From the NCBI GenBank assembly GCA_019454145.1, contig CP075366.1, positions 62,001-126,000 of the forward strand: 64,000 nucleotides of DNA, in the 5' to 3' direction. The notes beneath the pieces are model-generated. The model searched no databases. It was not told where the DNA came from and saw only the letters and a program-made list of their open reading frames with translations. The position numbers were made by a program, and so were the translations under genes. This DNA is from Fimbriimonadaceae bacterium (GTDB lineage: Bacteria; Armatimonadota; Fimbriimonadia; Fimbriimonadales; Fimbriimonadaceae). Position 1 is the stretch's first letter. The number at the start of each line of letters is the position of its first letter. This document shows positions 1-8,092 of this stretch, piece by piece.

Positions 1-165
1 CGAACCCTTTTTGTACGACTTGATCGCATCGCCTTGCATCCACTTGGAAACTTTAATTTCAGGAGCTTTATCGCCAGGGAGGAGCACTTTTTCGTCGGCC
101 CGTGCAACCGGAGCCAAAATCAGAGCCGCAGCGATTGCCAGTGCGGGGGAAATGGAGAGTTTCAT
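1..165 (-). CDS. Secreted thioredoxin-fold (redoxin/TlpA-like) protein, N-terminal part only
   Basis: The gene runs off the left edge of the window; 55 codons are visible from an ATG at 165. The product starts MKLSISPALAIAAALILAPV followed by ARA-D, a Sec signal peptide with a likely cut after residue 23. The next part, LLPGDKAPEIKVSKWMQG, is the usual opening of AhpC/TSA-redoxin domains in secreted proteins, in which a CxxC motif follows about 20 residues later; that part is outside the window. The family reduces disulfides or peroxides outside the cytoplasm. Family assignment rests only on the N-terminus. It is divergent from the gene at 209. Confidence 0.75.
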   Translation of the reverse strand, partial: MKLSISPALAIAAALILAPVARADEKVLLPGDKAPEIKVSKWMQGDAIKSYKKGS

Positions 166-208
166 AAGAAGACTTCTTGCTGTTAGTTTAACGCCTACAA
201 ACCTCGAA

Positions 209-982
209 ATGACTCACAATAAATCTATGCTGGCGGGGATTTTGGTAATTTTGGCGACAATGCTTGAGGAGTTGCCAACTCCAATCGTGAACGGACATTC
301 GCATAACGACTATCTCCAAGCCCGCCCATTGTTAGAAGCACTTGCAGCCGGAATGTGCAGCATTGAAGCCGATATTTTTCTAATTGACGGCGTGTTGCGA
401 GTCGGTCACGACCGGGCTTCGGCCGAAAAAGGGGGAAGTCTGCAAGCCATGTACCTTGATCCGCTTGTTCGCTTGCCCAAGGTGGCGAATCGCCTCGGCA
501 AAGGCTGGCCCGAAATCCAGTTGCTGGTGGATATCAAGGCGGATGGAGAAAAAGTGTTTCCGATTCTGCAAAGCCTAATCGCCGCCCGTGCGAGCACCTT
601 TTCGACGGATAAAGAAATTCGCGCTGTGCGGGTGGTAGTGAGTGGAGACCGCCCGATTGATTTGATTCTGGCGAGCAAAACCGGTTGGCTCGCGCTGGAT
701 GGTCGCCCAGGAGATGTGGGGAAGGCAATCCCGGTTCGGCGGATGCCACTGATTAGTGAAAGTTGGACGGCGGTGGGCTGGAATAAAAACGTCGAGCTTT
801 CGGCGGAGAATCAGAAGTTATTGAACGATTTTGTTGGCGCGGCTCATCGGGAAGGCCGCAAATTCCGGTTCTGGGGAGTGCCCGATCGGGTTGATTTCTG
901 GCGGCTGATGGTTGATACGCAGGTGGATTGGGTGAACACAGATCAACCTAGTCGTTTGCGGGAGTGGATGGAAAACAATTAA
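209..982 (+). CDS. GDPD-like (PLC/AIM6-type) phosphodiesterase, secreted or membrane-anchored
   Basis: About 257 residues. A hydrophobic segment (residues 7-19) precedes GHSHNDY (29-35), then SIEADIF, VGHD and DIKAD. These are the metal-binding and general-acid motifs of the glycerophosphodiester phosphodiesterase/PI-PLC-like fold, in the variant with HSHNDY that is often annotated as AIM6-like or PI-PLC domain protein. The frame stays open upstream to base 11, but that part lies over the divergent redoxin gene and reads as non-protein-like, so I take the ATG at 209; the ATG at 227 is an alternative. Substrate is unknown; a phosphodiester is inferred from the fold. Confidence 0.75.
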   Translation: MTHNKSMLAGILVILATMLEELPTPIVNGHSHNDYLQARPLLEALAAGMCSIEADIFLIDGVLRVGHDRASAEKGGSLQAMYLDPLVRLPKVANRLGKGWPEIQLLVDIKADGEKVFPILQSLIAARASTFSTDKEIRAVRVVVSGDRPIDLILASKTGWLALDGRPGDVGKAIPVRRMPLISESWTAVGWNKNVELSAENQKLLNDFVGAAHREGRKFRFWGVPDRVDFWRLMVDTQVDWVNTDQPSRLREWMENN

Positions 983-1114
983 ACTATGAAAGAGAAGGGT
1001 TTTGCATGAAGCAATAAAGCCTGTATTCGGGAAATAAAACTTTTTGCACACAGGGTTAAATTCAGTGCAACCGCAATAATGAGATAACGTAATTTGCTAG
1101 GAAGACGAAATCTA

Positions 1115-3484
1115 ATGGTTCCTGATAATAAAGGTGAGATACAACTTGTCCAAGCGGTCAATAATGGAGAAGAGGCCGATATTTCTAATCTGGCAAAGGC
1201 CGACCGTACCATCCGCCCCGAATTCCTCAGGGCACTTATGCAGGATCGAGTCGTTGGGGCAACAATAGAGGCCGCGGGTATCCGCCTGAAAGGAGCCAGA
1301 TTCAACGTCGAACTTGATCTTAGCAATATTGATACGAATTTTCCTCTGAGTCTCACTCATTGTACGTTTGTGGGAACCGTAAATCTGCTGGAAACTGGTT
1401 TCCGCACACTGACCTTGGATGATTCAATTTTTGAAGAATGGGTGGACGCTGGTCACATGGAGCTTCGCGGCGATTTCTCCGCCAAACGAGCCGAGTTTAA
1501 GGATTGGCTATGTCTACATAGTGCAGAGATCCGAGGAGATTGCTGCTTATCGGGTGCATCGCTGACCTCAAAGACAGTATGTTACGGTCAAGCTGGCCTA
1601 GCGTTACGCGCCGCAAGGTGCGAGATTGATGGTGTTTTGTTTACAGATGTTCTGGGGCACAGCGATGGTGGTCAACGGTTCTCCGCCAGAGGCACCGTCA
1701 ATTTGATTGGGGCCAAAATAAGCGGCGGTTGGGTATGCAGTGGTGGTTCGTTTGAAGGCACTGAGTTCCAAAATGTGGGAAAGGTGGCAATAGCTTTCGA
1801 TTTTCTCGAGAGTGGTGGACCAATCCAGATGCGAGTATATGATGGTCACCGTTTCAGGGCAGAGGGCACCGTCCACTTACTAGGGGCGAAAATTGGCGGC
1901 GATTGGGATTGTACTGGCGGTTCGTTTGATGGCAACGGAGAGGCTGCTATTGTGGCTACAAACATTGATGTTAGGGGGGATGTCCTCATGCGGCAATACA
2001 ATGGTCCGCGGTTCAAGGCAGCGGGCACGGTCAACCTGATGAGTGCCAAGGTTGACTGTGGTTGGGATTGTACCGGCGGTTCGTTCGACGGCAACGGAGA
2101 GGCTGCTATTGTGGCTACAAACATTGATGTTAGGGGGGGTGTCTTCATGGGGGAATACGGGGGTTCCCAATTCGAGGCGGTTGGCACCGTCAACCTGATG
2201 AGTGCCAAGATTGGCGACGATTGGGATTGTACCGGCGGCTCGTTTGATGGCAAAGGAGAGGCTGCAATTATGGCCCCAGGTTTTGATATTGGAGGAAGTC
2301 TCCTCATGCGTGAAAATGAGAGTCCGCGGTTCGAGGCGGTTGGCACCGTAAACTTGATGGGTGCCAGAATTGGCGGTGATTGGGAATGTCAAGGTGCTCA
2401 ATTTTCAAACGCGTGGCGATCGATCATAGGTGATCGGCTAGTGGTAGCGGGCAAAACTTACTTAGGGGCCACATGGTCAACTACCTCTGTAAACGGAATG
2501 ATTTCTTTTGAAAGATCTCATTTTAAAGGGAATTGGGATTGCCATTTAACAAGCAATACTGAATATGGGTTTCCAAATATTTTCGCACCTGGCCTTAAAG
2601 TCGACGGGGATGCCACTTTGGTTGTTAATCATAAAAATGCTCCAAACACAATGCCTAGTGCGAGGGTGTGGGATTTCCAAGGTATTGCTGTCGTCGGAGT
2701 TTTTAAAACTGAAATTATTGAGCAAGTCGCTCTTGATTTGACTGGGGCCTCGGTTGGCACTCTGAATTTAACGCCCCCGACAACAGCTGAGATGGCAGCG
2801 CGATGGAAGATAAACGGACTGCGTTACCAAGCGGTGTTTGAACCGGACAAAGCAGATGAACTTCCGATGCTTACATTATTGGAAAATTCTGATGAGGGTC
2901 GTTACCTACCTCAACCATACCGTCAGCTGTTCCGCGTGCTTAAAGATGGCGGCCATTCAGAACAGGCTACGGAAGTGGTCATTCGCATGCACGAGCATCG
3001 CCATATCCAAAAAATAAACAATTCACCCAAATTCCTTTTGCGACTTTTCTATGAGATTTGCTATTCTCTGTCACGGTGGGCCGGGCACGGATATAAGCCG
3101 AGGAAACTATTTGTTTGGTCCGTAATGATTTGGATTCTTGGATCAATTATTTTTTCATGGGTGGCTATCGCTCATCCAATAATGATCGTGCCTACTCTTG
3201 ATGCGACTTTTAATCAACAGGGAGTCAAACCCGGGCAGTTACCGCTGGGCTATCCTGGTTTTTCTGGTCCGATGTACGCGCTTGATCAATTCCTGCCTAT
3301 TATCAACTTTGGTCAAGTCGATATGTTTCACTTTCGCGTCGACGCACCTCCGGGTCAATTCAATTGGTTTGGATGGGGTCTGACTGCCTTAAACTGGTTC
3401 TTAACAGCCGCAGGCTGGATTCTTACAACTCTATTCGCAGGATCAGTTAGCGGATTAATGCGGCGAGTTGACGCAGATCAATGA
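1115..3484 (+). CDS. Large membrane-anchored protein with tandem 53-residue repeats
   Basis: About 789 residues. AGGAAG at 1099-1104 supports the ATG at 1115 over a TTG at 1094. Residues from about 188 to 430 form tandem units with the core GTVNLMSAKIGGDWDCTGGS, close in style to pentapeptide-like right-handed beta helices. A second mixed region follows, then two hydrophobic segments near the C-terminus (LFVWSVMIWILGSIIFSWVA and LTALNWFLTAAGWILTTLFA), placing the repeat domain on one side of the membrane. Proteins of this build are sometimes labelled 'membrane-associated oxidoreductase' in databases; no redox motif is visible here. Function unknown. Confidence 0.85.
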   Translation: MVPDNKGEIQLVQAVNNGEEADISNLAKADRTIRPEFLRALMQDRVVGATIEAAGIRLKGARFNVELDLSNIDTNFPLSLTHCTFVGTVNLLETGFRTLTLDDSIFEEWVDAGHMELRGDFSAKRAEFKDWLCLHSAEIRGDCCLSGASLTSKTVCYGQAGLALRAARCEIDGVLFTDVLGHSDGGQRFSARGTVNLIGAKISGGWVCSGGSFEGTEFQNVGKVAIAFDFLESGGPIQMRVYDGHRFRAEGTVHLLGAKIGGDWDCTGGSFDGNGEAAIVATNIDVRGDVLMRQYNGPRFKAAGTVNLMSAKVDCGWDCTGGSFDGNGEAAIVATNIDVRGGVFMGEYGGSQFEAVGTVNLMSAKIGDDWDCTGGSFDGKGEAAIMAPGFDIGGSLLMRENESPRFEAVGTVNLMGARIGGDWECQGAQFSNAWRSIIGDRLVVAGKTYLGATWSTTSVNGMISFERSHFKGNWDCHLTSNTEYGFPNIFAPGLKVDGDATLVVNHKNAPNTMPSARVWDFQGIAVVGVFKTEIIEQVALDLTGASVGTLNLTPPTTAEMAARWKINGLRYQAVFEPDKADELPMLTLLENSDEGRYLPQPYRQLFRVLKDGGHSEQATEVVIRMHEHRHIQKINNSPKFLLRLFYEICYSLSRWAGHGYKPRKLFVWSVMIWILGSIIFSWVAIAHPIMIVPTLDATFNQQGVKPGQLPLGYPGFSGPMYALDQFLPIINFGQVDMFHFRVDAPPGQFNWFGWGLTALNWFLTAAGWILTTLFAGSVSGLMRRVDADQ
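1676..2400 (+). repeat. In-gene tandem repeat, 159-bp period
   Basis: Repeat units begin at 1676, 1850, 2009, 2168 and 2327 (last partial). The last three intervals and the 1850-2009 interval are exactly 159 bases (53 codons); the first is 174 because of five extra codons. Units starting at 1850 and 2009 share a long nearly identical DNA stretch, including AACGGAGAGGCTGCTATTGT, so at least one duplication is recent. Confidence 0.9.
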
Positions 3485-3518
3485 TAGTTAAAGGTTAAGG
3501 ATAAGCAACAACAAAAAT

Positions 3519-3594
3519 TGGCCCGGCTGGAGGGATTCGAACCCCCGACACCTGGTTCCGAAGACCAGTGCTCTATCCACTGAGCTACAGCCGG
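3519..3594 (-). tRNA. tRNA-Arg (anticodon TCG)
   Basis: Read on the minus strand, the acceptor arms CCGGCTG and CAGCCGG pair perfectly. The D arm contains AGCTCAGTGGATAGAGC, the anticodon stem CTGGT/ACCAG closes the loop CTTCGGA with anticodon TCG (bases 3559-3561), and the T arm has GGTTCGAATCC. The CCA end is encoded (3519-3521). It follows the APH-fold gene on the same strand. Confidence 0.97.
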
Positions 3595-3622
3595 ATTTGG
3601 AACATGGATAATACCGCTCGCG

Positions 3623-4489
3623 CTATAAATTGATTGGGGCCTGGGCTAGAGTTTCCAGCGTTTTTCGGCCAATTTCCCCGTGGCGCGGTTGCCCGGCCGA
3701 ACCATGAAGCAGATGCGTGACGCCAAAATGGATCGCCCAGCCTTGCGCTCGCCGGATGGTGTCGGCATCAGAAGTCGCCGCGAGAATCGCCATCGGATCG
3801 GAAAACAGCATATAAAAGCGGGCGTAGTCGCTCGCCGGGTCGCCAGAAGTCAAATCGCCCCAATCCAGCACTGCCGAAAACTTCCCATCCTGGGTGAGAA
3901 CGTTCAGCGGGTGCAAATCTCCGTGAATCCAAACGTTTTCTTGGCTTGGCGGAGTTTCTAATGCCACTTGCCACATCTTTTGCAGATGCGGCGTGAGGTG
4001 CGGCTCGATTGGGTTATTAGAAAGATGCCGCCTTACTTGCATATTCACGAGCGGCACGCCCCGATATTCGTTGATCGGCGCGTTGGTTGGCGCTGGTTGA
4101 TGAAGAGTTTGCAGAAAAGTAGCGAGGGTCGCGGCTTCGGATGGATGCGGAGGGTGAAGATCAGCCGGCTCGCCGGGTAGCCAAGGCACAATCGTCCACG
4201 GAGCCGGGAATTCGGCGTTTGCTTCGCCGACATAGATCGGTATCGGAGCCGGAAGCGTGAGGGAGAGTTGAGGAAGGAAAGTAATTTCGTTCCGAAGCAG
4301 TTCGATCCCCGATTTGTGGCGCGGAAGCCGCGCCGCAAGGTCTTTGCCGAGCCGAAACATGGCATTATCCCAGCCTGAATCTGCTTCTGCAACTGGGAGG
4401 TCAGCGAGTTCCGGAAACTGGCTTTGGATTAACCTGCTTACAAGGTCAACTGTGATCTCGAAATCAGCCGGAGGTTGACCGTAAGCCAC
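3623..4489 (-). CDS. APH-fold small-molecule kinase (aminoglycoside phosphotransferase family)
   Basis: 288 residues, GTG start. The catalytic loop is HGDLHPLN (189-196) and the metal-binding motif is DWGD (209-212), the two hallmarks of the APH/choline-kinase superfamily. PWTIVPWLPG (97-106) fits the hinge region after the N-lobe. The family phosphorylates hydroxyls of antibiotics, amino alcohols or sugars; the substrate cannot be told from sequence, and a resistance role should not be assumed. The start lies 7 bases after the stop of the MotE-like gene with no clear ribosome site of its own, so it may be the last gene of the flagellar transcript. Confidence 0.88.
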   Translation of the reverse strand: MAYGQPPADFEITVDLVSRLIQSQFPELADLPVAEADSGWDNAMFRLGKDLAARLPRHKSGIELLRNEITFLPQLSLTLPAPIPIYVGEANAEFPAPWTIVPWLPGEPADLHPPHPSEAATLATFLQTLHQPAPTNAPINEYRGVPLVNMQVRRHLSNNPIEPHLTPHLQKMWQVALETPPSQENVWIHGDLHPLNVLTQDGKFSAVLDWGDLTSGDPASDYARFYMLFSDPMAILAATSDADTIRRAQGWAIHFGVTHLLHGSAGQPRHGEIGRKTLETLAQAPINL

Positions 4490-4496
4490 ACGCCTA

Positions 4497-5045
4497 TTAT
4501 GTCTGAGGTTCTGGGATGACGCTGGCGATGTTTTGAATTTGCTGGCTCAGTTTTGCCGCCCGTTTGGGGTCGGGCATAGCCGCCAGCACTTCAGCGACGA
4601 TTTCTGGCTCCATTTTGCTGAGGACAAAGGCGAATTCTTCATCTTTGTAAGTTGCCGCTATGGTGACAATTTGGGCAGGCTCCATGTTGTTCCAGATTCC
4701 CGCGAGTTTTTTCGCTCCGATTTCTGGGTCGGTTTTTGGCTCAGGCGGCTTGACCGCTTCCAATTTTTTTGGCGGTTCTTCTTCCGTGACCTCTTCTTCG
4801 GTCGGCGTTTGAACCTCTAAATCAATTTTAGAATCCTTGTCACCGTACGCATCTGCCGCTTTAGCGACTGCCTTTGCCGGAGTCAATCCAGGAATCTTGA
4901 TCACGCCCATCTTCGCCGCCGCGAGGGCACCGCCTCCAATGAGAATCGGCAAAATCAGCACCAAAGCGATGACTAATCCTTTGCCTTTTTTCTTGCCCTT
5001 TTTAGGAGCGGATTCTTCGACTACTTCATTTGTCTCATCTGCCAT
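4497..5045 (-). CDS. MotE/YlxF-like flagellar membrane protein
   Basis: 182 residues: a short lysine-rich cytoplasmic start, one membrane helix (about 24-46), an acidic Pro/Glu linker, then a C-terminal helical domain (GIWNNMEPAQIVTIAATYKD, VLSKMEPEIVAEVLAAM) that resembles the MgtE-N/FliG-like domain of MotE and Bacillus YlxF. In other bacteria a gene of this type also sits after fliJ, and MotE acts as a periplasmic chaperone of motor parts. The role here is inferred from that position. AACGGAGG precedes the ATG. It is 3 bases from the lytic transglycosylase gene. Confidence 0.75.
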   Translation of the reverse strand: MADETNEVVEESAPKKGKKKGKGLVIALVLILPILIGGGALAAAKMGVIKIPGLTPAKAVAKAADAYGDKDSKIDLEVQTPTEEEVTEEEPPKKLEAVKPPEPKTDPEIGAKKLAGIWNNMEPAQIVTIAATYKDEEFAFVLSKMEPEIVAEVLAAMPDPKRAAKLSQQIQNIASVIPEPQT

Positions 5046-5048
5046 GGT

Positions 5049-5675
5049 TTATCCTCCGTTTAAGTTTCCGAGTATTTTCTTGACGTAATCCTGCGTTTCT
5101 TGGAATGGTGGAATCCCACCTGCCCGACGTACCGCGCCCGGCCCTGCGTTGTAGGCGGCAAGCGCAAGTTTTGTATCTCCGTTGAATTCCTTCATCATTT
5201 GGGCAAGGTATTTGGCTCCGCCCTCTAGGTTTTGAGTTGCGTTGAATGGGTCAGTCACGCCAAGCGATTTTGCGGTTTTAGGCATGAGTTGGCTCAATCC
5301 AAGGGCGCCGGCTGGACTCACGGCTTTGGGGTTGAAACCGCTCTCTTGGGTGATCAGTGCCTGGAACAGCTTTGGATCAACTCCATGCTTTTCGGCGATG
5401 GTTGTGGCAAGAGTTCGCAAATCGCTCATTTCTGGGTCACCGCCCAGATTGATTAATCCAGATGCGACTGGATCAAACGGCGCGCTGGGGAGTTGGTTAC
5501 CCAAACTCGCGGGAGCTTTGGAAGCTGACCCTTTCATCGCTCCTTGCAGAGAAGCGGCGAACTGGTTTTCCAAAGAACTCATGCTCCGCTTGTTAGGGTT
5601 GAGTTGTTCTAGCTTCGCCTGAATCTCTTGTATTCGGCGTTGAGTGCCTTCAAATCCTCTTAGTTCAAAACTCAT
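5049..5675 (-). CDS. Lytic transglycosylase (SLT domain) in the flagellar operon
   Basis: 208 residues from the ATG at 5675, which overlaps the fliJ stop (ATGA) and has AGGAG a few bases before it. The N-terminal third is a helical, low-complexity part without a signal peptide; the C-terminal half is an SLT domain with the catalytic glutamate in ITQESGFNP (Glu111), followed by AGALGLSQLMP and LAAYNAGPGAV. It cleaves peptidoglycan glycan strands with anhydro-MurNAc formation. Its place among basal-body genes suggests that it opens the wall for the rod, the job of FlgJ in proteobacteria. Export without a signal peptide could go through the flagellar export gate (inference). Confidence 0.88.
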   Translation of the reverse strand: MSFELRGFEGTQRRIQEIQAKLEQLNPNKRSMSSLENQFAASLQGAMKGSASKAPASLGNQLPSAPFDPVASGLINLGGDPEMSDLRTLATTIAEKHGVDPKLFQALITQESGFNPKAVSPAGALGLSQLMPKTAKSLGVTDPFNATQNLEGGAKYLAQMMKEFNGDTKLALAAYNAGPGAVRRAGGIPPFQETQDYVKKILGNLNGG

Positions 5676-6085
5676 GCGGTTCTCCTCATGGTTGCCCACT
5701 CGTCAAGTGCAAGTTGTTCTAATCGTTCTTGCTCTTTTTGGTAGGCGGCTAATGCGTTTTCGCGCAGTTTTTCTACTGCTTTCACTTCTTTTCGGGCTTC
5801 TATCCAAGCCTCCATTAATTTGGATTCTTCATCTTGAAGCACAGCAATCGCCGATTGCATGGCACGGAATTCATCTTCTAACCGAGCTTGGTACGCCTGC
5901 GAGCTGAGCCGCGACTGGATATCGCCGACTGGCTTTTTGATTTGATCGCTTCGAAGCTGTTGTATTGCTAGAAGATCGGCCTCGGCACTTTCTCGTTTAG
6001 ACTTAGCGAGCAGATATGCTTTTTCTGCTTCGTCAAGCGCTTCTAATCGAAGTTCTAGTACAGTTTGCAATCGGAACTTAAACAT
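5672..6085 (-). CDS. fliJ: Flagellar export chaperone FliJ
   Basis: 137 residues, nearly all predicted coiled coil, opening with MFKFRLQTVLELRLEALDEA, which is typical of FliJ. FliJ is the stalk-like subunit that links the FliI ATPase ring to the export gate. The ATG lies inside the last codons of fliI (8-base overlap) and the TGA overlaps the next gene's ATG, so translation is probably coupled on both sides. The sequence is weakly conserved in this family, so position carries part of the call. Confidence 0.88.
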   Translation of the reverse strand: MFKFRLQTVLELRLEALDEAEKAYLLAKSKRESAEADLLAIQQLRSDQIKKPVGDIQSRLSSQAYQARLEDEFRAMQSAIAVLQDEESKLMEAWIEARKEVKAVEKLRENALAAYQKEQERLEQLALDEWATMRRTA

Positions 6086-7400
6086 TGTTGTTCACCACAT
6101 ATCCCAGCGCATCAATCGTATCTTGAATGCTGGTTTTCTCAGATTTGTTTTGCCGGAGCATGGCGTTGATGCGATCCCATTTATCAATCGCTTCATCGGC
6201 GATGGGTTTCGTCCCCGGTTTGTAAGCTCCTACCGAAACAAGGTCTTCCACGTCGTAGTAAGCCGCCATGAGTTCACGAAGGGCATTCGCCTGTTTCACA
6301 TGGTCGTCGGTCGTGACCATCGGCATCACCCGGCTGAGGCTTTGCATAATTGAAATCGGCGGGTAGTGCCCCTTTGTTGTGAGCTTTCGGTCGAGTACGA
6401 CGTGGCCATCTAAAATCGAGCGAGCCGCATCGGCAATCGGCTCATTTGTATCATCACCATCAACCAAAACTGTATAAATCGCGGTGATCGCTCCCTTCGG
6501 ACCGCAACCAGCGCGTTCCATGAGCTTAGGCAAAAGAGCAAAAACCGACGGCGTATAGCCCTTTGTGCTTGGGGGTTCGCCGATAGCGAGCCCGATCTCA
6601 CGCTGAGCCATCGCGAAGCGGGTTACGGAATCCATCATCAGCATTACGTTTTTGCCTTGGTCGCGGAAGTACTCGGCAACTGCGGTCGCGCTCAGGGCCG
6701 CTTTGATACGAAGCAGAGCTGGTTCATCCGAAGTCGCGCAGATGATCACACTTCGTGCTAAACCTTCTGGCCCAAGATCGTTTTCAATAAATTCCTTGAC
6801 TTCACGGCCTCGTTCACCGACCAGCGCAATCACGTTTACATCGGCTTGTGCGTTTCGGGCGAGCATTCCCAGCAGGGTGGATTTTCCTACGCCAGAGCCA
6901 GCGAAGATGCCGACTCGCTGTCCAACTCCCATGGTGAGAACAGAATCAATGGCACGCACCCCGGTCTCGAACGGATGCTGAATCATTTGTCGTTCCATTG
7001 CATTCGGCGGAGCGGCTAGGGAAGGATAGAATTCGTGTATGTCTAGTGAACCAAGGTTATCCATTGGTCGCCCTAAAGCATCCAGAGTGCGGCCGAGGAG
7101 TTGATCACCAACGGGGATTCGCAGGCAGTGATTGGTGCCCTTGACGAGGCTCCCGGATTTCACTCCCGCCAGTTCGCCAAGAGGCATCATTAAAACTTTG
7201 TCGCCTCGGAAGCCAACGACCTCACATCTGAGATCAGGTTCACCCGGCTCGGTTTCGACGATGCACATATCGCCAATGCGAGCGGATGGCCCAGCGGATT
7301 CAATGACCAAGCCGACGACCTGCGTCACGCGCCCCATTACTTCAAATCGTTGAACAGTTTCCGTTGCGCGGAAGGCATTTTTGAACTCAGGAAGAATCAT
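6078..7400 (-). CDS. fliI: Flagellum-specific ATPase FliI
   Basis: 440 residues, the normal length. Walker A is AGSGVGKST (167-175). VGERGREV and the Walker B-like MLMMDSVTRFAMAQREIGLA follow, with the FliI/YscN signature PPSTKGYTPSVF. It hydrolyses ATP as a hexamer at the cytoplasmic base of the flagellar type III export machine. The ATG overlaps the fliH stop by four bases. Confidence 0.97.
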   Translation of the reverse strand: MILPEFKNAFRATETVQRFEVMGRVTQVVGLVIESAGPSARIGDMCIVETEPGEPDLRCEVVGFRGDKVLMMPLGELAGVKSGSLVKGTNHCLRIPVGDQLLGRTLDALGRPMDNLGSLDIHEFYPSLAAPPNAMERQMIQHPFETGVRAIDSVLTMGVGQRVGIFAGSGVGKSTLLGMLARNAQADVNVIALVGERGREVKEFIENDLGPEGLARSVIICATSDEPALLRIKAALSATAVAEYFRDQGKNVMLMMDSVTRFAMAQREIGLAIGEPPSTKGYTPSVFALLPKLMERAGCGPKGAITAIYTVLVDGDDTNEPIADAARSILDGHVVLDRKLTTKGHYPPISIMQSLSRVMPMVTTDDHVKQANALRELMAAYYDVEDLVSVGAYKPGTKPIADEAIDKWDRINAMLRQNKSEKTSIQDTIDALGYVVNNNV

Positions 7401-8086
7401 GCTGCCTCCCCATCAATTGTTTCGGCGAGTCGCCCGAAATAGGTTTCAATCCGTCCATCAACGACCCCCGATTCACCTTCGGCAACGCATCCATTATGAA
7501 TACTCGGATCGCCGACAATTTCGAGGTCGCGAATATGGGAAATCGCGGCAATGATGTCGTCTTTTCGCGAATCAAGCACGGCGGTTTGAACTGGGTTGAC
7601 TCGCAAGCGGACGCTGGTGCCGTTGGTAACTTCACGCAGAACATCTTTCGCAATTTCAACTACCGCTTCTGGGTGGATCAACAGTTCGTGTGAAATTGCG
7701 CGCTGGGCGATCTCGATTCCTAACTTTGCAAGCCTTGCTTCGGCTTGAACATACCAAGCTGCGATATCAGCCTGGGTTTTGGTGACCAAAGCTTGCATAT
7801 CTTGAGCGAATGCCGCAATCATTTCTGCGTGAGCCGCATCCAATTCGGCATGAGCCTGGGCGACGCCAACCGCATACCCAGCCTCCATCCCCTTTGCTTC
7901 GCCCTGGGTGTGTCCATCAGCATAGCCAGCAAGGTGACCATCTTCATACGCTTTATGGAATTTCTGCTTGAGTTCACTCCGAGTCACCTGCGCGGCCGGA
8001 GAAGATTCGGCAACTGCTCGGGTTGTCTGTAGCTGATCCAGAAAACTGCCAGAAGTCTGAAGATCGCGAACAATGTTCTTAGACAT
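7397..8086 (-). CDS. fliH: Flagellar assembly protein FliH
   Basis: 229 residues. The middle has the glycine-rich repeat pattern expected for FliH (AYEDGHLAGYADGHTQGEAK, GxxxG spacing), followed by a helical part and a C-terminal domain like ATP-synthase subunit delta (LRVNPVQTAVLDSRKDDI). FliH forms a dimer that binds FliI and regulates it. It starts 6 bases after the fliG stop and ends inside the fliI start. Confidence 0.93.
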   Translation of the reverse strand: MSKNIVRDLQTSGSFLDQLQTTRAVAESSPAAQVTRSELKQKFHKAYEDGHLAGYADGHTQGEAKGMEAGYAVGVAQAHAELDAAHAEMIAAFAQDMQALVTKTQADIAAWYVQAEARLAKLGIEIAQRAISHELLIHPEAVVEIAKDVLREVTNGTSVRLRVNPVQTAVLDSRKDDIIAAISHIRDLEIVGDPSIHNGCVAEGESGVVDGRIETYFGRLAETIDGEAA

Positions 8087-8092
8087 AAGCGG

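Noticed and set aside
1676-2400. Regularly spaced repeats that might suggest a CRISPR array
   Set aside because: The 159-bp units are in frame, encode protein, and have no unique spacers or cas genes near.
1846-2401. Two open frames of over 160 codons on the minus strand opposite the tandem repeats
   Set aside because: They only mirror the repeat periodicity of the plus-strand gene, are rich in Pro/Ser or His/Thr without motifs, and have no ribosome site.
3623-4489. Antibiotic-resistance gene (aminoglycoside phosphotransferase)
   Set aside because: Only the general kinase motifs are present; many family members act on sugars or amino alcohols, and nothing points to transfer or resistance context.
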